The translations under genes and the position numbers were made by a program. From contig JAZBRS010000011.1 in the NCBI GenBank assembly GCA_037176725.1, positions 8,122,001-8,186,000 of the forward strand: a DNA stretch of 64,000 nucleotides. Direction: 5' to 3'. Source of the stretch: Posidonia oceanica (Eukaryota > Streptophyta > Magnoliopsida > Alismatales > Posidoniaceae). Each line of letters opens with the position of its first letter. Positions within the stretch are counted from its first letter, which is position 1. Under the pieces are notes generated by a model. It had not been told where the DNA came from and ran no database searches. It saw nothing but the letters and a program-made list of their open reading frames with translations. Of this stretch, positions 58,384-64,000 are shown piece after piece.

Positions 58384-59751
58384 TGTGAGATTGTCTTTTA
58401 AATTATTACAGAAAACTTAAAAAAGAAATTACAGACTCAATGACACTACTTAATATAGACTTGATGAAAGTAAAAATAAAACAGTAAACAATTCCTGTTC
58501 TGGCGTTCTTGTAACCTATTAATGGTGACAGTTTAATCCCTGCAAACAATGCACACTGGAATGGAACGTCTACCCTGCCGTCGCCTGTAACTCAGGCGAC
58601 CAAACAAGTCGCTGTTTCAAAGGGCGTCTAAGCGAGGCACCTTCTGAACAGGCGACTTAAGTCCTATTCTTCCAGCAGCCAAGGTCTGTTCTGGACAGAC
58701 CACGCAACAAACAGAAAAATAAAATAGTGCAAGTTTCAGACAAATCGCAGGTTTTATTTGTTGAATTGAATAATTAATCAGTTAATTAAACCTGCATGTT
58801 CACAATTAATGGGATTTTTGGCTTATGGGTACCACTCTTTGACCTTCGTTCAAGGTCTACCAAGAGGGCCTAGGCGGCGAGTTTGTCTCTCTAAAGAGGA
58901 GCCCACCACCTAGAATTCTGTCCTTAAGATCGGCCCTTATCAAACCACAAAACAGTAAATAAACAAGGAATACTAAAGTATCAAGTATCTACTAAGGATT
59001 ATTTTGACTCAAGGAAGAGGAGGAGTCAAAAATAAAACCCTAGGACACCTTGAGTTCTTAACCTAACTATCCTAACCAAACAGAGTATGGGTGAGCGACT
59101 TGCACTGGCCTGGTTCGCTCTGTTTGATTATTTTAGTTAGGGAAAGAATTTCTCAAGGAACTTTAACTTTAATATCAATAAAATAGTTTCCCCCTTAAGG
59201 GTGGACACATACAAACCTAGAATCCGAATAAAAAACTAAAATTATTGTGGACAGGATGTTAATCAGATTTTAAACTACTGCAGATCTAAAAGAAAAGCAA
59301 CACAGGCTACTAAAAATAATAAAAGATCTGCACTGAAAATAAAAAAAAACCAGATCCAGTCGCCTGTAACGGGTGCGTCTGGAATAGTTGCCGTATTGGA
59401 CTGTGACTTACTCAGACGCCTGTTAACTGGGCAGCTGGAAACCAGTTGTTTTCTGTTTTTCAGAACAGTAGTAACCCAACCCTCTACAACCCTAGATAGG
59501 AGGTTGTCGTTGCCTCAAAGTGCTAACGAGACCTCTTGCCTTAAGATCAAGGTGGTTGGGTTAGAAAAACTGTTCTAATGACAGAAAACACTTTGGGATT
59601 TAGGAGTTATGAAAACCTAGGTGCGTGGCCTCCTAAACCGAAAACAACAAAGAAAACAACTAGATCTAAAGAAGGAAATGAATGAAGGAAAGAAAAAACT
59701 CACGTAGCACAGAAGGTTGGCTAAAGTCGGTCCCACTATGATCGTCAGTTC
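58384..59751 (-). other. RT-D leader and PBS region
   Basis: No ORF is supported. GTCGCCTG-TAACT-CAGGCGAC at 58580-58600 is a perfect 8-bp-stem hairpin. The word GTCGCCTG recurs at about 59359 and in the LTR. The PBS is uncertain: TGGGACCGACTTTAGCC (59735-59719, minus) begins 16 bases from the LTR and is the only TGG-starting candidate nearby. It is unlike the RT-A/B/C PBS. Confidence 0.5.
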
Positions 59752-60344
59752 TGTAGATGTGGATTTGGGGGTGTTTATGAAGGTGACTGCGCTTCCACGT
59801 ACGTTGTCAACTTTGTTGTGATCGCCACTTATCAATGGACAAACAAGGCGTCTAGGGAGATGATGATGATGTGGGTAGTCGGCTCACTGGATCGACGGCA
59901 GGGTATCGTCCAGCGGCTTCCTCGTATTATGTGAGCGGATTCCTTTTCCTTCAAAAACAAGTAACAGAAGATCTGGATGAGTTCGTGTGTAGTAAATCGA
60001 TCAAATAAATAGGAGATAACATAAATAAATGCAACTAATACTAACCGGGGGTTGTTCCCCACATGCATATGCCATGAATCTAATCTAAAGAATGCAATAA
60101 TGAAAATAAAGAGAATGGAAGATGATACTCCCTTCACTCTCGTGCTGTATGCAATGGGATGAGGAAGCGGAGGCATGGTTGGAGCTCCAGGAATCCTTGA
60201 GATATCTGGGATTCAAGGTGGGATACGGTGATCTAGGGTTTCTGGATCGAAGGTGGAGGCTAGGGTTTCTCTCTTAGAAGATAATGGATTTTGTCTCCTT
60301 GAAAACCTAAAAATTCACCACCCCCCGGGAACTGACTCACGGAG

Positions 60345-60355
60345 CCTTTTTATAG
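60345..60355 (-). promoter_or_regulatory. TATA box of RT-D LTR (5' copy)
   Basis: CTATAAAAAGG on the minus strand, identical to the 3' LTR copy. Transcription toward gag would start about 25-35 bp downstream, near 60315-60325. Confidence 0.7.
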
Positions 60356-60385
60356 GTTCGTGGGGCATGGGTGGCTTAGACCTAG

Positions 60386-60408
60386 GAAGGTTCTAGAAGC
60401 TTCTAGAA
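60386..60408 (-). promoter_or_regulatory. Five-unit heat-shock element, 5' LTR copy
   Basis: The same five perfectly spaced GAA/TTC units as in the 3' LTR, with the palindrome at 60391-60408. All five are unchanged even though the two LTRs differ elsewhere. The spacing to the TATA box is the same. Confidence 0.75.
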
Positions 60409-61326
60409 GGAAACTGATATTTAGGGCTAGTCACCGCCTAGGCAGGCGACTAGCGTAAATATCTCCCGAAAAGATCGTGGAAATGCTGGGAAAATACCGC
60501 ATGACCAGGTCAGTGGGGAGTCCACGTCAGTCAGTCTCCTATAACACAGGCACCTTACTATGGCACTAATCCAGCAACTAAAAGATTTGTTTCTGATTTC
60601 TAGGAGCTAAATCCTGGATTGGTTCTGATTTATAGGGATTTGATTAGCACATTAAAACATGTTAAAAATCAAGATATTTGTTTTGAAGCCACCTAGGATT
60701 TTCTAGGTTGTTCTTTGATTATTTTATTTATGATATATGTGTTATACCATATATTAAATGCTAGAAAATCACATGAATATCAATAATTTACGGAAAAATG
60801 TTATAATAGCTTATAAAATTCCCGTATGTTATATTAATGCCCAGGATATTAATATTAAGCTGGAGAGAGAGGAAATGGTGCTAGTCGCCTGTCACATAGG
60901 TGCCTACATAGTCCAGTCACCCCTCTGAAAGGTGTCTGACTGTGTCGCCACTCTGGGAGGCAACTAGCTAAGTCTTTTGTATTTTTAACCCTGTCTTTTA
61001 AGTTTGATCCAGAAAACTCGATAAAAGCCTGGAAAACTTCAAAGGTCTCATGAAATCATAAAAACATCTTCTTTAACTCAAATCTGCCACGGATTTGAGT
61101 GGGATAAAGTGCGCTCAAGGTACTCGGACTTGCCATGAGTCTGAGTGCGTTAGCTATGCCATAGCCAACAACCTTGAGTCAAGTAAAATCAAGCCTTGTT
61201 TTTAAGTAAATCATGAAAACTCCGGAAAAATATGTTATTAAGCCTTTGTTATGTGTTCTGGGTGACTCAGAGGTTCCTATCCTCTATGAACTCTGGGAAA
61301 TGCAAAAATGGGATATCTACAGTGGT

Positions 61327-61604
61327 GAGGAATGAAGGAAAATGAGTGTGGGTTGCTGTGTTTGAAATGGAGAAAAAATAAAAGGACTTTGGGCCTAGTG
61401 GGCTTGTGTAGTGTGGCTAAAGAAAGGGGAAAAGGGTTTGAGGAGAAAGGGGAATAAAGGGTTTGGGCTTTGTGGGCCTAGGGTTTTCTAGGGTTTGGTT
61501 GTGGGTGCAAGGTGTTAGGCATATGGTTTAAGGAGAGGGAAAAAGGGTTTATCCCTCTGGAGAGAAATCCACCAACACAAGGGATAAAAAATGGAGTGTC
61601 TACA
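61327..61604 (-). repeat. RT-B LTR, U3 start
   Basis: Minus start TGTAGACACTCCATTTTTTATC at 61604, then TTTCTCTCCAGAGGGAT and CCCTAG-type words (61480-61500). It resumes at 51801 beyond RT-D; the GTGGT duplication marks the joint. Confidence 0.75.
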
Positions 61605-62600
61605 CCGCCAGATCTGTTGATATCCTGCTTTTGCCGCCGAATCTTTGGATCTGTTGATATCTTATCCTACTTTTGCCACCAGATCTTCGGATTTGTCGAT
61701 ATCCTTTCTGCTTGTTGCCGCCAAGTCTTCGGATTTGTTGATATCCTTTCTGCTTTTGCTGCCAGATCTCGATCTATCGATATCCCCTACTATTTGCCGC
61801 CAAGTCTCTAGACTTGTTGATATCCTTTGCTTTTGCTGCCAGATTTCCGGATCTATCGATATCCCCTTCTGCTTTTGTCGCCCAATCTTCAGATCTGTCG
61901 ATATCCCCTTCTGCTTTTGTCGCCCAATCTTCGAATCTGTCGATATCCTGCTTTTGCCGCCAGATCTTCGGATTTGTCGATATCTTGCTTTTGCTGCCAG
62001 ATCTTCGGATCTGTCGATATCCTGCTTTTGCCACCAGATCTTTGGATCTATCGATATTCTTTCCTTTTGCCGCCAGATCTTCGGATCTATCAATATCCTG
62101 CCCTTGCCACCAGATCTTCGGATCTGTGGATATCTTATCCTTTTGCTGCCATATCTCCGGATCTGTCGATATGCTCTGCTTTTGCCGCCAGATCTTCGGA
62201 TCTATCGATATCATCTGCTTTTGCCGCTAGATCTCCGGATCTATCGATATCCTCTTCTCTTGTCGCCAGATCTCCGGATCTATCGATATCACCTGCTTTT
62301 GCCGCTAGATCTTTGAATCTATCGATATCATCTGCTCTTGCCGCTAGATCTCCAGATCTGTCAATATCCTCCGCTTTTGCCGCTAGATCTCCGGATCTGT
62401 CGATATCCCTTCCTTGTTGCCGCCAGATCACCAGATCTGTCGATATCCTCTGCTTTTGCCGCCAGATCTCTGGATTTGTCGATATCCCTTCCTTTTGTCG
62501 CCAGACCTTCAAATCTGATGATATCCTTTCTCTTTCGCCACCACGTCCGTGGACTTGTTGATATCCTCTTCCTGTTGTCACTTGGCCTTCGGACCAGTCG
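61605..62600 (+). repeat. 39-bp hairpin tandem array, right part (about 26 units)
   Basis: This continues the 13612-14070 array. Core CAGATC-TTCG-GATCTG with variants: TCCG loops (units around 62155-62410), CAAGTC-TCTA-GACTTG (61801-61816) and TAGATC-TCCG-GATCTA (about 62227-62242). Some units keep pairing through paired changes; others carry mismatches. TCGATATCC follows nearly every hairpin. No coding role is inferred. Confidence 0.85.
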
Positions 62601-63000
62601 ATATCCTCTTTCCCCTTGCTCGGGCTGGCAGCCTTAACTGCTCAGTTGACACCCATCAAACTGCCTGCTTCGGACTGGCTGCCCTAACTGCCTGGTTGAC
62701 GACCGTCATACTGTCTTGCTCCTCGACCGGCGAGTCCGATAACTTGCCATGCTCTAGCCTTCTTCCTGGTGCCAAGAGCATTTCAACTGCCCCCTGATAT
62801 CATCTGCCTGATACGAGGGGCATCTTTTTCGCTGCCTTTGGTATCTTGCCCTCATCTCTTCCAGGTTGGCAGCCCTAACTGCCCAGATGACATCCTTTAA
62901 AGTGTCTGGTGTCGCAGGCAGCAAGCACGATAGTCTTGTCTGGAGTCCTCCTCTAGGCTGGCAGCCCTAACTGCCCAGACGGCAAGCACGTTAGTCTTGT
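62601..63000 (+). repeat. GGCAG..CTGCC hairpin repeats in the RT-A 3' region
   Basis: Four related segments hold GGCAGCCCTAACTGCC or a close variant (about 62627, 62680, 62868 and 62958), a GGCAG/CTGCC stem with a 6-base loop. A GATACGAGGGGCATC module lies at 62812-62826. No ORF is supported. Confidence 0.6.
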
Positions 63001-63962
63001 CTGGTGCCTCTCTTTGCGCAAGTTTGGATTAGCTGCCAACTTGTCGCCCGGCATCACATTGCATCCTTTTTGGCATCTCTTTGCATCTCATAGCATCACA
63101 TTGCATCGCATCACATCACATTGCATGACATGGCATCTGCATGTACCATACGAATCTACATGCATGCCCTTCTCGGCTAGCAAAGCCACTAGTTGGCCAC
63201 TGCCCTTGCATCTAGCATCGTCACATCAGCATCACATGCTAGATAGCTGCATTAGCATCGCATTTCTCATGTATCCCCAGTAGAGTTAGCACTAGCGTCG
63301 CATGGCACTGCATCACACTGTACATATGCCGCGTCACTTCATACCATCACATTAGCATCACATTGTATCGCATTGCACTGCATTCTCATTGCGCTGATAT
63401 ACTCCGTGCGGCCACCGCACCAACTCCCGCACATCACCTGCACAACACCAACATCTCATACACAGCATCTGCATCGCCTTCGCTTAGAGCAGATCTCAGC
63501 GAATGGCACCCCACATTTGAACCGTACACCGCTCAGCGCACAGCATCTGCATCGCCTTCACTTAGAGCAGTGCTCAGCGATTGGCATTCCCTGCGTTCGA
63601 GCTGGGCGGCTTAGCGCACAGCATCGCATCATCCACAGCGCACAACATCGCATCATCCACATCGCACACGCATGCATCGCCCGCGTCCCCACCAGTAGAG
63701 TTCAGCGCAATGAGCATTAGCGTAGGCATCGCACCGGCTTCTGCATTGCACTATCTGCGTTAGCATTGCATCTTAGCACTCGCATCTGCATTAGCATTGC
63801 ACTAGCATCAGCATCAGCATCGGCATCGCGGCAACGAGTCATGATATTCCGTGCATCCGCCGAATAAGTGACTCACGCCAACAGCAACATCAGCTTCCAC
63901 CTGCATCAAGTGGGGTGTCTTGTCAATCCTGAGCCACGGTCTTGCTACGCTTGACATCGCTC
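63001..63962 (+). other. GCATC-rich 3' untranslated region of RT-A
   Basis: Dense GCATC/GCATCACATT words (63050-63130, 63220-63370, 63600-63830) give a low-complexity, roughly 5-10-bp periodic sequence. A unit around CACAGCATCTGCATCGCCTTC occurs twice (about 63461 and 63540). The last 120 bp are homologous to RT-C 22524-22640 in reverse. Confidence 0.55.
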
Positions 63963-63975
63963 AAGGAGGGGCATC
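63963..63975 (+). other. Polypurine tract of RT-A
   Basis: AAGGAGGGGCATC directly precedes the 3' LTR start at 63976. Confidence 0.7.
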
Positions 63976-64000
63976 TGTAGACACCCCATTTTGATGCCTA
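63976..64000 (+). repeat. First 25 bp of the RT-A 3' LTR
   Basis: TGTAGACACCCCATTTTGAT followed by GCCTA; 23 of 25 bases match 2061-2085 by eye, with both differences C/T. The rest of the LTR is outside the window. Confidence 0.75.

Larger units (their letters stand above)
51802..61321 (-). mobile_element. RT-D: gag-only LTR element with intact LTR pair and TSD
   Basis: Two 1570-bp LTRs (51802-53371 and 59752-61321) are flanked by a perfect TSD GTGGT (51797-51801 and 61322-61326). Gag lies on the minus strand. The PPT is next to the left LTR, so the left LTR is the 3' one. The internal 6.4 kb encodes gag and a short downstream extension but no protease, RT, RNase H or integrase. This matches the TR-GAG class of non-autonomous elements, which need enzymes in trans. 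The two LTRs differ at roughly 40-50 positions by eye (about 3%), mostly transitions. Confidence 0.9.
59752..61321 (-). repeat. 5' LTR of RT-D
   Basis: Partner of 51802-53371; minus start TGTAGATATCCC at 61321, end ..CATCTACA at 59752. It has the same length, 1570 bp, although small indels exist, so these cancel out. Confidence 0.9.
14071..61604 (-). mobile_element. RT-B: internally deleted LTR element inserted in the RT-A array
   Basis: The minus-strand LTR starts TGTAGACACTCC at 61604. LTR ends ..GGTTACA occur twice, at 14272 and at 14071. Between them lie a PBS and about 85 bp of leader. The flanks are TCGCC (14066-14070) and CCGCC (61605-61609), a 4/5 TSD, and the 39-bp RT-A array continues on both sides. 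Without RT-C and RT-D the remnant is one LTR of about 3.95 kb, a PBS, and about 117 bp of a 3' LTR end. The whole coding region and most of the 3' LTR are deleted. Confidence 0.75.
2061..64000 (+). mobile_element. RT-A: outer Ty3/gypsy-type LTR element, gag but no pol seen, 3' LTR cut by window edge
   Basis: The 5' LTR begins TGTAGACACCCCATTTTGAC at 2061. The 3' LTR begins TGTAGACACCCCATTTTGAT at 63976, directly after a purine tract. A PBS follows the 5' LTR at 8694, and a gag frame occupies 9784-12240. The interior is split by RT-B (14071-61604), because the same 39-bp tandem array stands on both sides of that insertion. After removing RT-B and its nested passengers, the internal region is about 7.8 kb and the 5' LTR about 2.6 kb. 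No protease, reverse transcriptase or integrase was found in the RT-A parts, so it looks non-autonomous (gag-only, TR-GAG-like). Its TSD cannot be checked because the 3' end is outside the window. Confidence 0.75.

Noticed and set aside
50322..61604. Reading 50322-61604 as one long LTR or gene region
   Set aside because: The exact 1570-bp LTR pair and GTGGT duplication show that RT-D interrupts it. The remaining pieces complete the RT-B LTR.

Overview
This is a stretch of plant nuclear heterochromatin made almost entirely of Ty3/gypsy LTR retrotransposons nested inside one another. No intact cellular gene, tRNA or rRNA was seen. The plant assignment rests on three things: a Tat/Ogre-type pol with two RNase H domains, plant-mobile-domain/DUF7745-type ORFs, and very long TG...CA LTRs. 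The species cannot be named from the sequence.

The stack was worked out from LTR edges, target-site duplications (TSDs) and homology. RT-A (+) is the outermost element: 5' LTR 2061-8692, primer-binding site (PBS) 8694, a gag but no pol, a hairpin tandem array, and a polypurine tract (PPT) next to a 3' LTR that begins at 63976 and runs off the window. Solo LTR S1 (-, about 2094-6078) sits in the RT-A 5' LTR. RT-B (-, 14071-61604) landed in the RT-A tandem array and is reduced to LTR-PBS-LTR-stub. The RT-B LTR was then hit twice. One hit is RT-C (-, 16473-50321), a Tat/Ogre-like element with gag-PR-RT-RNH-aRNH-IN, a downstream DUF7745-like ORF and LTRs of about 6.1 kb. The other is RT-D (-, 51802-61321), a gag-only element with 1570-bp LTRs and TSD GTGGT. 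RT-C itself carries two later solo LTRs: S2 (28568-30725, TSD CCTCC) between its two RNase H domains, and S3 (39332-44650, TSD CATAC, 5.3 kb) in its 5' LTR.

Layout: 1-2060 plant-mobile-domain remnant; 2061-14070 left half of RT-A with S1; 14071-16472 RT-B stub and first LTR piece; 16473-50321 RT-C with S2 and S3; 50322-51801 RT-B LTR; 51802-61321 RT-D; 61322-61604 RT-B LTR start; 61605-64000 right half of RT-A.

The coding frames decay mainly by C-to-T type nonsense changes (CAG to TAG, CGA to TGA), with few indels. That fits long-methylated, silenced DNA. The most notable signals are: a five-unit heat-shock element upstream of a TATA box in both RT-D LTRs; tandem arrays of short hairpins whose stems covary, in the 3' regions of RT-C and RT-A; a PBS-like block repeated inside the U5 of all six LTRs examined; a conserved U5 hairpin; telobox clusters in U3; and a captured DUF7745-like ORF in RT-C.
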